From: Ostrinia nubilalis
Taxonomy: Eukaryota > Arthropoda > Insecta > Lepidoptera > Crambidae
Assembly (NCBI RefSeq): GCF_963855985.1
Contig: NC_087100.1
Span: 3,259,001-3,323,000 of the forward strand
DNA: 64,000 bases
Direction: 5' to 3'
Both the position numbers and the translations under genes were made by a program. The notes under the pieces are model-generated. The model worked only from the letters and a program-made list of their open reading frames with translations, searched no databases and was not told the origin of the DNA. Of the stretch, positions 55,325-64,000 are shown piece by piece. How positions within the stretch are numbered: position 1 is the first letter of the stretch; every line of letters starts with the position of its first letter.

Positions 55325-57518
55325 CTCATTAAAACTCATTTATTTCTGTAAATAGGCTTAAAAAAAGCACTTTTACACGTCCCAGTATTAACCCTACCAC
55401 TGCTTCAGGACAATAAATGGGCCAGTGCTGAGAAGAAGCAGCGCAAGAAACTCAGTCACTATTGTCAGCCTCTTTTTCAAAGGTTTACATGCTTTAAAAT
55501 GTACAAAGTTAAAAATATTTATGCGAGCTAGGCAGTAACGTATCCCAAACATTTTTATCTTTTAAATAATCATCGACTTTATAGTAGCCCTTTTTCATTA
55601 AGGTACTTTTAATATGTGCTTTGAATTTATGAATGGGTAGTTCTACAACAGTTTGTGGTAATTTATTAAAGAATTTAATACATTTTCCCATAAATGAATT
55701 ACCAATCTTATGCAATCTGAAATTTGGAACGGCAAGTTTATTTTTGTTTCTTGTATTAAAGTTATGCAAATCGCTCTTTTTCGTGAATTGCTCTATATTT
55801 TTGCGGACATATAAAAGGTTTTCATAAATGAACTGTGAAGCTACTGTCAGTATGTTTATTTCCTTAAAAAAATCTTTCAAGGAAAATCGGGGTCCAAGGT
55901 TATAAATGGCCCGCACTGCTCTCTTCTGCAGAACAAACACAGTTTCAATGTCCGCGGCTGAGCCCCACAACAATATGCCGTATGACATTATACTATGAAA
56001 ATAGCTAAAATATACTAGCCTTGCCGTTTCAATGTCAGTTAATTGCCTTATCTTTCTCACTGCAAAAGCAGCCGAACTGAGCCTTTTTGACAAAGTTTCA
56101 ATATGAGGACCCCATTGAAGTTTAGCATCTAAAGTGATTCCCAGGAATGTTGTGGAATTTATGCTATTTAATGGTTCATTCTTCACCATTAATTGCGTGG
56201 AAACCTGCCTCACATTAGGTAAGGTAAATTTAATGCACTTAGTTTTGTTTGCATTTAACAATAAGTTGTTAACAGTGAACCAATGTAGAACCTGTGAGAG
56301 TGTGTTATTAATATCGTCAAAATTTACTTTACCTCTATCAACTTTGAAAATGAGAGATGTGTCATCAGCAAATAACACAATATCACACAGATCTTTTACA
56401 AAGTAAGGAAGGTCATTAATGTAAATAAGAAATAGCAAAGGTCCCAATATTGATCCCTGCGGCACACCCATAGTAAGAGGTGCTCCAGAAGACTCAGTTC
56501 CGTTAATACAAACTTTTTGTTTTCTGCCTGTGAGATACGAGTTCAGCAGATCAAGTGACTTATTCGAAACACCATAATGTCGCAATTTGTTTAGTAAGGT
56601 TTGGTGGTCTACACAATCAAACGCTTTTGAAAGATCACAGAAAATACCAACAGCGTCCTTTTTACTCTCCCAAGCATCAAAGACGTGTTTCAATAGTGCT
56701 ACCCCAGCGTCAGTAGTACTTCTACCTTTCGTAAAACCAAATTGCTTATTGTGTAATAATTTGTTAAAAATGAAGTGAGATAGAAGTTGGTGGAAAATAA
56801 TTTTCTCGAAAATTTTGCTAAGTACTGGTAGAATAGAAATCGGTCGAAAATTAGAGGGGTCACATTTGTCACCAGCCTTGAACAATGGAATTATTTTACT
56901 TAACTTCATTAAGCTAGGAAAGCAACCTTGATCAATACATGTATTAAAAATGAATGCAAGGTGAGGAGCTATGGTGTCAATAATTGTTCCAATTATACTG
57001 ACGGAGATTCCCCAAAGGTCCTCAGTTTTTTTCATATTTAATTCTCTAAAGGTTTTAATTATTGTATTACAATCTATATGCCTGAACTGGAGCAGACACT
57101 GGCACTCGGTGACATTAGATTTTAAAAGAGACTCTGCAAGAACTGGTGATGAATTCAGTTCTTTAGTTGTTTCAGACGCAATATTGGAGAAGAATGTCTC
57201 AAATGTGGTTGCAACTTCTGTATCGGAATTTATAATTTCGTTTCCGATTTTCAGTGAAAAAGTGTTATCCTTCGATTTATTTTTACATGTTTGTTTATTT
57301 ATTATGTTCCACGTAGCCTTAGCTTTATTATTAGAATTTAAAATCATGTTTCGAAGATGATTTGATTTAGCAGCCAAACAAACCTTTTTAAATATTTTTG
57401 AGTAATTTTTAACATATTCTATAACACTCAGATCTTGCGTATCGGCTTTAAGACTATATAATTCATACATTTTTTTTCTACTCTTGTGAATGCCAGTTGT
57501 AGCCCAGTCATCAAATCT
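55325..57518 (-). mobile_element. Jockey/CR1-group (Daphne-like) non-LTR element, 5'-truncated
   Basis: Contains the reverse transcriptase frame 57470-55509. Upstream of its first ATG the same frame continues to about 57518 as DDWATTGIHKSRKK, the linker found just before RT in this group, so the internal ATG is not the true start. After the stop comes a ~180-base 3'-UTR with TTCTTGCGCTGCTTCTTCTC, AAATAAATGAG and a TTTTAATGAG repeat. The endonuclease ORF part is absent. Confidence 0.85.
55509..57470 (-). CDS. Reverse transcriptase of non-LTR retrotransposon (truncated)
   Basis: 653 open codons. In family terms the enzyme copies the element's RNA at the nicked target. RT motifs in order: NFRPISILPVLSKIFEKI (about 207-224), QFGFTKGRSTTDA (243-255), catalytic CDLSKAFDCVDH (278-289), GVPQGSILGPLLF (335-347), catalytic FADDTS (367-372), then NANKTKCIKF thumb start (406-415) and the FLGITLD segment (442-448). 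The C-terminal ~200 residues are the usual tail of this group, ending with KGYYKVDDYLKDKN. Both catalytic sites are intact and no stop interrupts them, so the copy is young, but without the N-terminal endonuclease it cannot move itself. Confidence 0.9.
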   Translation of the reverse strand: MYELYSLKADTQDLSVIEYVKNYSKIFKKVCLAAKSNHLRNMILNSNNKAKATWNIINKQTCKNKSKDNTFSLKIGNEIINSDTEVATTFETFFSNIASETTKELNSSPVLAESLLKSNVTECQCLLQFRHIDCNTIIKTFRELNMKKTEDLWGISVSIIGTIIDTIAPHLAFIFNTCIDQGCFPSLMKLSKIIPLFKAGDKCDPSNFRPISILPVLSKIFEKIIFHQLLSHFIFNKLLHNKQFGFTKGRSTTDAGVALLKHVFDAWESKKDAVGIFCDLSKAFDCVDHQTLLNKLRHYGVSNKSLDLLNSYLTGRKQKVCINGTESSGAPLTMGVPQGSILGPLLFLIYINDLPYFVKDLCDIVLFADDTSLIFKVDRGKVNFDDINNTLSQVLHWFTVNNLLLNANKTKCIKFTLPNVRQVSTQLMVKNEPLNSINSTTFLGITLDAKLQWGPHIETLSKRLSSAAFAVRKIRQLTDIETARLVYFSYFHSIMSYGILLWGSAADIETVFVLQKRAVRAIYNLGPRFSLKDFFKEINILTVASQFIYENLLYVRKNIEQFTKKSDLHNFNTRNKNKLAVPNFRLHKIGNSFMGKCIKFFNKLPQTVVELPIHKFKAHIKSTLMKKGYYKVDDYLKDKNVWDTLLPSSHKYF

Positions 57519-57689
57519 TCAGTATCTTCATAAATAAAGTGTAAAGGTATATTTTAGCGTAAGCTACATTGGTTCTAATTTAATTTTGTTTTCATCAAAA
57601 TCAGATCAGAGTATTTGGAACAAACAGCTTCTATTACTGAATAAAAATTCACACCTGAGAAAACTTTGAAGCTGAAGAATTTGTTTGGT

Positions 57690-57899
57690 TGAACGCGCTA
57701 ATCTCTGGAACTACTAGTCCAATTAGAAAATTGTTTTTTTTGTGTTGGACAGCACCTTTATCGAGAAACGATATAAGCTATCACCATCACGCTACAATTA
57801 ATAGGAGCAAAAAATCGATGACCAATGTTGTGGAAAAAGAAAACGGGAAAAAATACGAGTAACTGGTTTCACGCGTACGAATTCGCGGGCACAGCTAGT
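57690..57899 (+). mobile_element. Helitron-like element (CTAGT end)
   Basis: Starts around CGCTAATCTCTGGAACTACT and ends ACGCGTACGAATTCGCGGGC plus ACAGCTAGT. Same 3' architecture as 10440-10667, different interior. Confidence 0.6.
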
Positions 57900-58740
57900 C
57901 TGTCGTTTAAGTATCTACTGTGTCTGACAGCATTTATCCTAAGCTTTACAAATGTAGGAGTGTTATCGTGACGTGTGAGTAAGAAGACCCATTAGCCTCG
58001 GAACAAGAATTAGTAGACGTGTACTATGTCAAGCTTCGTATCTTATAACAATATTATTTCTTATGTTTTCTTTGAGTGTTTTCTATGTTCTGTTAAATCT
58101 GTGTTTCAAATATTTGTTATATTGTGTATAAACTGACAGAGTTCACAATTTCATTTCATTGTACATACCTACCTACATTACAATTCCGAAAACTTACAAA
58201 ATTACTTACTTTCATCATCATCTAAGCCATATCACGTCCACTACTGAACATAGGCCTCCCCAAATGCTTTATTAAATTACTTACATTACTTTGATCAAAT
58301 AAAGAAATAGCTTTTGTAAACGTTTCAATTTTCATTTCCCATCATCATACTCCATTAAGCGTCATGTCAACATGACTAAGATAAGTATTGGTACTTATAT
58401 CGGTCACTCCCAATATTAGTCCGCAAATGACGGAAAGAGAGGGCCATGGATTGGCCGCTACCGCAAACACCCGGCACTCACTTCCCGCTGGGCTGTCGCT
58501 TTTGGGAACACCAAATATTATGAAATACAGAGACTTTATTTTTATTTTATTCGTGAGATAAATTGCCAGATACTATAAGCCTAAGCTTCAGTAAGCCTAA
58601 GCTTCAGTCGCGGCGAGGAAGACGGTCGGCGGAAGTCTGCATCTTGCGGTCCACGCAGCTTATGACCGCAGTCTATGGAGGAACACTAAATAATATGTGG
58701 TCGTGGGCGGAAGAAATGTATATTGCAATTGATTACGATC
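57900..58740. other. Gene-free stretch with RTE tail
   Basis: No gene. At 58213-58270 (minus) an RTE 3' end: CATCATCATCTAAGCC, CACGTCCACTACTGAAC, ATAGGCCTCCCC. The patch 58440-58700 is less AT-rich but shows no convincing exon. Confidence 0.4.
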
Positions 58741-58744
58741 ACAC

Positions 58745-58850
58745 CAGCCGGCCCAGAATGCGGCAGGCTTGCAGGATTTTATCGTCGATATTAGACGACA
58801 AATTTACGGTCTTAACGTGTAAAATCGATAAAATGCCCCGATAAAACGAT
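58745..58850. mobile_element. MITE related to 43475-44276
   Basis: AGCCGGCCCAGAATGCGGC, ATTTTATCGTCGATATTAGA and TAAAATCGATAAAATGCCC correspond to the two ends of the split MITE. Confidence 0.5.
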
Positions 58851-58859
58851 ATAAAAGAA

Positions 58860-59445
58860 ACCGACGCGACAAATTAAGTTAGTAGGCATTTACTAAGTAG
58901 GTAAATGCGTAAAAACTTAGGTCATGCAATTTCTCACATAAATAAATCGACAGGCTTTATTTGGAAACGCGCTTACATCTCCAGGCAACTGCTCTCATTA
59001 ATCCTTCAAGCTCCGCGAATCTAGACACAATAGATAAATCAATTGTTATGACATTAATTAATGCCGTCTGGGACTCAATCGGTTAATAACTGAGCTACAT
59101 AACCTTAGTAATATTGACGAAATATGCAAGCAAGTAAGTTTAACACCAGAAGGTTCAATGCCTTGCCTTGAATTCCTTTATTCTAATAATTTTATGTGGT
59201 TACCCTTCCGCCCTACTTACGCCACACATGGTCCGCCAGTTAATATGAATATTAACTGCATCATGTCATACTTTTTAAAGTACGTACTTTCTGCAGGAAT
59301 TTCAGAAAAACAGTACGCTTTTTAGCAAATAACTACATTTACGAGTATAGTTCTTGCAACTCACGAATGCGAGTGAGCTTCCTTGTTTGTGTACGTGTAC
59401 ATGCACATAACGATAGTGTAATGACTATCAAAACTTTTTGAAAAA
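58860..59445. other. Gene-free stretch
   Basis: AT-rich, nothing recognised. Confidence 0.35.
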
Positions 59446-59451
59446 CGAACA

Positions 59452-59632
59452 GTGTGCCTACCATGAGTTTACGTTAGGTGAGCTCGCTAGCGAATACGTC
59501 AAAAAATTATATGAAGATTTTATTTCTTGAAAGTAGCCGCTAGGGGCGCTGCACAATATGTCATACATTTAAATGTCATTTTTTTACGCAGTCGCTAGCG
59601 AGCACACCTAACGTAAACTCATGGTAGGCACA
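59452..59632. mobile_element. GCTAGCGAGCACACC MITE, copy 6 (intact)
   Basis: GTGTGCCTACCATGAGTTTA and its complement at the right, with ACGTTAGGTGAGCTCGCTAG continuing the arm. Core GCCGCTAGGGGCGCTGCAC. Confidence 0.8.
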
Positions 59633-59754
59633 CAGTAGCGAGCCGCCACACATGTAAGGCTCACTAGCCATCGTGAATTGCAACAACTACATAATATTCA
59701 GGTAGCACAAAATATGTAGAGTAGGTATAACTTAATACGAGTTATGTAGGGTGT

Positions 59755-60070
59755 TCAAATTCAAATTCAAAATACGTTTATTGTGAACTACAGGTACATA
59801 GGTTGTCAAATTATAAATGGATATACATAGATCGGCTGCGTTCCGCCTTGAAGGCATACAATAGTTAGTGCTTAATTCTAGGGTTAAAGTTTATGCTGAA
59901 GGTTAGGTGCAAACATATTAAGTAATTATCCAGAATTTTTCAAATAATCGATCAATAAACAATTTGGTCCGTCAAAAAGTCACTTGTCTTATAATAACAT
60001 TTTTCTGTCAAAAAATCACTAAGATTTCGTAACTGATACATTTTTCTTGCAGAAGTTCAAAATGTGAAAT
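59755..60070 (-). mobile_element. Non-LTR 3' fragment, second Daphne-like family
   Basis: The minus strand reads FLTEKCYYKTSDFLTDQ, comparable to the LMKKGYYKVDDYLKDKN C-terminus of the 55509 element, then a 3'-UTR ending CAATAAACGTATTTTGAATT with a (TTTGAA)n tail. Confidence 0.6.
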
Positions 60071-60079
60071 CGGACTCGT

Positions 60080-60480
60080 ATTGCGAAGTACTTTTCGTTT
60101 TACACTCTTCAATGTTAAACTGTCTCCTTGAATACTGATCATCAGTGATTAGATTATGGACTACGGATAAAAATGTGTTACGAGTACATTTCATTCAAAA
60201 TTACGATTCATTTGCATAGACGACGTTCCTGAATTACGAAATTGAAATTCTGTAAAATTTCTCGGGAGAGATCATTGGTTCAAGATAAAATCTATACTTA
60301 TAATAAATCTGTAGAGAGGTCAATTCTGTACATGAAATATATTTTCAAAATAACTATCTATACACCACTACATTTTTATCACCGGAAAAAAAAAATCTGG
60401 GTAATGAGTTATTGATACTGATCCTATTTATGCAAAAAAAAAAGTTAAATAAAGCTACTCAAAATTTCATCCCAAAATTG
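60080..60480. other. Gene-free stretch
   Basis: AT-rich sequence immediately upstream of the CG-rich promoter block. Confidence 0.35.
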
Positions 60481-60529
60481 GTAATATTTGGACACACGCG
60501 TCGCTAGCACTATTTACGCTCAACGCAAG

Positions 60530-60702
60530 GCCGCCCGTTACTATGGAGAGAGATGCGACGTTGCCGGCCCGACGCTTCCTAAAGGCGGCGGTGTACGTTT
60601 GTTGTGCGGCCATTATCACCCGCGAGCCACGAGCGAGAGGGCGGCGCGGGGCCGCGGCCCGCGCCGCCCTCTCGCTCTTCCGGCCGCCGGCCGCGGTCGG
60701 TC
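60530..60702 (+). promoter_or_regulatory. CG-rich promoter block with 47-bp hairpin
   Basis: Abrupt rise in GC and CpG content against an AT-rich background. 20-bp arms 60631-60650 and 60658-60677 are exact reverse complements with a 7-base centre GCCGCGG. The initiator TCAGTT (A at 60703) follows 25 bases after the hairpin, and GGTCGTG, a full match to the classic downstream element, starts at +27, one base short of the usual spacing. Confidence 0.55.
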
Positions 60703-60970
60703 AGTTGCGCGCGCGCGAGCTCTTTATCGGTCGTGAAGTGTCTTGTTAACATTGTATCAATCAAGTCAATAGTGTCGTGCAATTATTACGTTGTCTTACC
60801 AATTCACCTCACGTGAATACGTGTTAATGATACGTGCATTATTATTCTTGGCCGGAGAAATTGTGTAGTGCAGTTTTGCGACTGTACCGGGACAGCCACA
60901 CTTCAGCACGATGCAGGGTGCTTATCAAAGCATTGAATTTTGCCGGTCCTAAGGCCGATCCTAAGCCCGG
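60703..60970 (+). other. Probable 5' non-coding first exon of a host gene
   Basis: Starts at the initiator and ends CCCGG|GTAAGTAT at 60970/60971, a near-ideal splice donor. Inside are two short upstream frames (ATG 60829 and ATG 60911), both closing before the donor, so protein coding would begin in a later exon beyond the window. The LTR retrotransposon at about 61400 onward would lie in its first intron, same strand. Gene identity unknown. Confidence 0.5.
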
Positions 60971-61379
60971 GTAAGTATGAAGGGAAAGTTGAATTATTTT
61001 TATTATTTTACCTAAGCGCCTACTAAAACCACCATCTAAAACTGTTCGCACCACTCAGCTGTTATGGCGGATCTTAAATTCACGAACTACGAACGACGCG
61101 CGATCTCAATTGGAGTTACACAGTAGGTATTATTATTAACTAGTGTTAAAAACTCACAGAAATACAACGTGACGTATTACGTAATTACTAAATTACTGTT
61201 GTCGTCCTTTGCCCTGCGTTCAATTACAATTCTAATTACCTACTTGAAATGTTGCAATAAAAATAGCCTAAGATAGGTAGTTATGTCCTCCAACATGCCA
61301 TCACGCATTATCCAAGTACCTAAATAAGCATTAAGATAACGAAATAAGCATATTAAGCATATCATATTACAATAACAAC

Positions 61380-61700
61380 CTAAACTGCTGATGCTGAGTC
61401 GGAATAATTGAAATCAACATCCTGCAGTTCCCGGTAGACGCCTCACGCCACCGGACCGATAATCAGCCCTATATAAGGAGCCCGTGATGATGGTATGAAC
61501 ACATTAGATTCTAGGCTTCCAACTTCGAAGCACATTAGATTTTAGGCTTCCCACTTCGAAGCACCTTAGGCTAGTTAGGTTAGTACCGTTCAATCGCTGA
61601 ACACTTAGTTGTAATTTTGTACTTTATAACTTCATTAAAAATCATTGAAAGTTTAAAGTTGTAGTTTTTTTATAAAGTCTGCTCGCCGCACAAACTTGAC
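61380..61700 (+). repeat. 5' LTR of Ty3/gypsy element (boundaries approximate)
   Basis: TATATAAG at 61470, a 31-bp tandem duplication at 61500-61561 and ATTAAA at 61634 precede the primer binding site. The LTR must end at or a few bases before 61701. Its start is uncertain because the 3' LTR is outside the window. Confidence 0.55.
61500..61561 (+). repeat. 31-bp tandem repeat in the LTR
   Basis: Two copies of a unit beginning CACATTAGATT and ending CAACTTCGAAG (second CCACTTCGAAG). It falls just after the predicted transcription start. Confidence 0.8.
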
Positions 61701-61718
61701 TGGCGCAGCCGGTAGGAT
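61701..61718 (+). promoter_or_regulatory. Primer binding site, tRNA-Ser
   Basis: TGGCGCAGCCGGTAGGAT is complementary to the 3' end, including CCA, of an insect-type serine tRNA as I know it. This primes minus-strand synthesis in several insect gypsy-group elements. Confidence 0.75.
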
Positions 61719-61825
61719 CTCGCGTCGCGATAATCAAAGTATAACGATTATATCGGTCTTGAGCAATCGCGGTTAGGCTATCAAGTCTACAACGGCGGGA
61801 TCCACGAACCAAACAAATAAGTCAA

Positions 61826-61882
61826 GCGGCACCAGCACCAGCAGCAGCACCAGCAGCAGCAGCAGCACCAGCAGCAGCAGCG
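61826..61882 (+). repeat. CAG/CAC trinucleotide tract in the leader
   Basis: Repeated CAG with interspersed CAC between the primer site and gag. Just downstream, GCAA|GTGAGTAA at about 61914 looks like a splice donor, as used by gypsy-group elements for a spliced message. Confidence 0.6.
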
Positions 61883-62103
61883 GCACACCGAGAAGATATG
61901 GGGGTGAGCGGCAAGTGAGTAAACCTCTTCGCTACCGTTTTTGTACCATTCTTCCCAAATTTTTGTAACGTTCTTTATCCCAAATCATAATAAACGTTAC
62001 TGCTCGTAGTTCCTTCCACTTTAAGGATTACGCCAGCGCTTAGTAATAGGAAAGAAATATTTTGAAATTGTTTATTTTATCAGAGAATTGTTAATTAATT
62101 AAA

Positions 62104-63372
62104 ATGGAACATATAAATGTTATACCTAGTGAAATGTTAAATTTAATACCGAAGTTTGAAGGCGACGGTCAAACATTGAATTTATTCCTAAGGAAATGCC
62201 AATATGTTATAAATATATATAGAGGCCCTGATGAAAATGTAACACAAAACAGTTATGTATTTCATGCGATAACTAGTAGATTAGTAGGACGCGCAGCGGC
62301 ATTGTTAAGCGAGCGCGAAGATATTAATACATGGATAGCATTAAAACAAGTGTTAACCCAGCATTTTGGAGACCCCAGATCGGAAGCTTGCATAGCGATC
62401 GAACTAGAACAAATTAAAATCAAACATGGAGAGTCGTATAGCGAGTTATGTCATCGTATTCAGAATGTTAAGAGCACACTGATGTCCAAAGTCAACATGA
62501 TTGAGGACGAAGGCATTAGAGCAGCTAAAGTAATTATATACGATAATACCGCGTTAAATGTCTTTCTATTCAATCTAACTGAAGACATGATTAGAGTGAT
62601 TAGACTTAGAGGTTGTACCACATTAGAACAAGCCCTAAGCATTGTGACTGAGGAGGAAAACTTCCAATTTCAGTATAATATGAAAAATAAGAACAAAGGA
62701 GTCACACCTACTCCTAGTAAACCCAGTTTTACCCAATCTCAACCGGCATTTAAACCGAATTTCGTATCGCCAACTCAAGCATTTAAGTTTGGCATACCTT
62801 TCAATAATAATAATCCATTCAAACAAAACTTCACACCTTTCAATAGGTTTAACCCAAATGGACAAAACTTCAGATATAATATGCCACAGAATCTTAATAA
62901 TATGTCCAATCAACCCAAGTTTGTTTTCTCAAACCAGAACCCACAAAATTTCAGATTCCAGCCTAATCAAAATCCTAGACCTATTTATAGAATGCCTAGC
63001 AATAATAACAATCACTACAGACCCAATCCATATTCGGTTCCAATGAATCGATTCAATCAATTCCCACAACAAAATAACCAATTTAAATTCGGATTAAGCA
63101 ACCCACCTTTGGCGCAGCGTCCCTCATACAAGTTGGACACTGATGTTTCAATGCGTTCAGCAGCTCCAATCCATCATAACTTAATAAATAACCCTGAAAC
63201 CCCGGAAACACTCTTTTACGAGCCCGAGCCCGAGAGTCCCGAAGACTATTATTACTACGACGATCAGTACGAGGACGTACCTCAGTACGAATCAGAGCAA
63301 ATAGTAGAACCGGAAACTCATAATGACGAAAATTTTCAAATAGAAGCCTCACCGGATATAAATCGGAAGTGA
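62104..63372 (+). CDS. Gag of Ty3/gypsy LTR retrotransposon
   Basis: 422 codons from ATG 62104. Gag forms the particle that packages element RNA. Residues about 10-190 form a helical capsid-type region (LIPKFEGDGQTLNLFLRKC start, AALLSEREDINTW, HFGDPRSEACIAIELEQIK). About 205-345 is low complexity, rich in N, F, Q and P. About 370-405 is very acidic with a tyrosine run. No CCHC zinc knuckle is visible, as in several insect gypsy-group Gags. The reading frame is uninterrupted. Pol follows in the -1 frame. Confidence 0.85.
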   Translation: MEHINVIPSEMLNLIPKFEGDGQTLNLFLRKCQYVINIYRGPDENVTQNSYVFHAITSRLVGRAAALLSEREDINTWIALKQVLTQHFGDPRSEACIAIELEQIKIKHGESYSELCHRIQNVKSTLMSKVNMIEDEGIRAAKVIIYDNTALNVFLFNLTEDMIRVIRLRGCTTLEQALSIVTEEENFQFQYNMKNKNKGVTPTPSKPSFTQSQPAFKPNFVSPTQAFKFGIPFNNNNPFKQNFTPFNRFNPNGQNFRYNMPQNLNNMSNQPKFVFSNQNPQNFRFQPNQNPRPIYRMPSNNNNHYRPNPYSVPMNRFNQFPQQNNQFKFGLSNPPLAQRPSYKLDTDVSMRSAAPIHHNLINNPETPETLFYEPEPESPEDYYYYDDQYEDVPQYESEQIVEPETHNDENFQIEASPDINRK

Positions 63373-64000
63373 TAAATCTAAATTATTATGACGGAATGTT
63401 AAGATTGCCACACGTGTTAATACCTGAAATTAAAGCAAAGTTTATGATAGATACGGGAAGTACACGATCGTTCATAAGCCCGAAAAAGGCTAACGAGTAT
63501 TTCAACGCCTATAAATATGTAGAGCCATTTGAAGTCATTAGCACGCACGCGCGTAGTAGCCATAATGAAGTAATCCATATTCCATTATTAAAATCATTTG
63601 CAACCACAGGAAGTCATAAGTTTTACGTGTATAACGTAGACAATCGTTTCGATGGCTTGATAGGTAGCGACTTGTTAAAACAGTTGGGCGCTACCATAGA
63701 CATGGACAAACAAATATTAAAAACTCATAACGCACAGTTGCGAATAATATATAGCCCACCATATGAAGTAACTATAGCACCGCGATCCGAGTCACGTGTT
63801 AAAATCCCCACCACTGTGTCAGAGGGTGACGCAATAATTAATTATACTAACTTCGGACAAGGCGTCCGTATGCCCAGTGCTCTCGTGAGCTGTCAACGAG
63901 GTTACGCGTATACCGTGATCCAAAATAGTTCGGATAACTATATAACGATAACTATATCTAAACCATTCGCAGTAGAACCGTACAGTGTCAGTGAAATACC
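63327..64000 (+). CDS. Pol (protease, start) of Ty3/gypsy element, partial
   Basis: The -1 frame relative to gag is open from 63327 (just after a TGA at 63324-63326) to the window end. It carries a retropepsin: KFMIDTGSTRSFIS with catalytic D in DTGS, and DGLIGSDLLKQLGATIDMD, the hydrophobic-G segment that closes such proteases. Protease cuts the Gag-Pol precursor. Reverse transcriptase, RNase H and integrase should follow beyond the window. Its first ATG lies 70 bases in, so it is expected to be made by frameshifting from gag. Confidence 0.85.
63330..63336 (+). promoter_or_regulatory. Candidate -1 frameshift site A AAT TTT
   Basis: In gag frame the codons are GA(A) AAT TTT, matching X XXY YYZ. 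The pol frame opens three bases before it, and gag stops 34 bases after it. A stimulating stem or pseudoknot downstream is not obvious by eye. Confidence 0.65.

Noticed and set aside
58563..58844. 93-codon frame near CG-richer sequence, considered as an exon
   Set aside because: Its 3' part is a MITE related to 43475-44276, and no splice sites or motif support the rest.
60488..60816. Several overlapping GC-rich open frames on both strands
   Set aside because: They arise from stop-codon scarcity in the CG-rich palindromic promoter block.
61826..61882. CAG repeat considered as a coding polyglutamine tract
   Set aside because: It sits between the primer binding site and gag, with no long frame across it. 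Leader repeat.

Overview
The window looks like insect, most likely lepidopteran (moth or butterfly), nuclear DNA. It is AT-rich and intergenic or intronic in character, and it is packed with decayed transposable elements of types I associate with Lepidoptera: RTE-type non-LTR fragments with (ATG)n or (CGAA)n tails, CTAGT-ending Helitron-like elements, TTAA-flanked piggyBac-like elements, many short inverted-repeat MITEs, and a Ty3/gypsy element. I see no complete host protein-coding gene. The long reading frames are a 5'-truncated Jockey/CR1-group reverse transcriptase (55509-57518, minus), a gag with the start of a pol (62104-64000, plus), and an RTE reverse-transcriptase tail (43564-44220, minus).

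Layout. 1-5300: RTE fragment, a 410-bp MITE, a hAT-type MITE with an 8-bp target duplication, and little else. 5300-9350: a dense nest of a TTAA element, GGGGGCG repeats, a piggyBac-like element whose transposase middle is replaced by a repeat, and a near-perfect palindrome with 137-bp arms. 9350-23000: RTE and Helitron fragments, several MITEs, a possible promoter/5'UTR near 14040, and a second piggyBac-like element carrying an RTE insertion. 23000-34500: MITE inside MITE, a THAP-domain first exon with its own Inr+DPE promoter (about 29001-29187), and large foldback elements. 34500-51700: sparse repeats, an RTE reverse-transcriptase tail inside a MITE, and a textbook twin-primed RTE copy with a 12-bp target duplication. 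51700-57520: a 1.8-kb long-inverted-repeat element containing a hAT insertion, a third piggyBac-like element, and the large non-LTR ORF. 57520-64000: a GC-rich block with a 47-bp hairpin, an Inr and a strong splice donor (probable 5' exon of a host gene), followed about 0.4 kb downstream by a Ty3/gypsy retrotransposon that runs off the window.

Connections. The strongest new pattern is that each of four TTAA-flanked elements carries its own family-specific palindrome, repeated near both ends. This is what one expects if a dimeric C-terminal DNA-binding domain recognises the ends. The two candidate host first exons (THAP and the 60703 unit) both carry arthropod-type initiator and downstream promoter signals and end in good splice donors. 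No second exon of either was identified. In this annotation the term MITE means a short non-coding element with inverted ends seen in the sequence. Superfamily is given only where a target duplication supports it.
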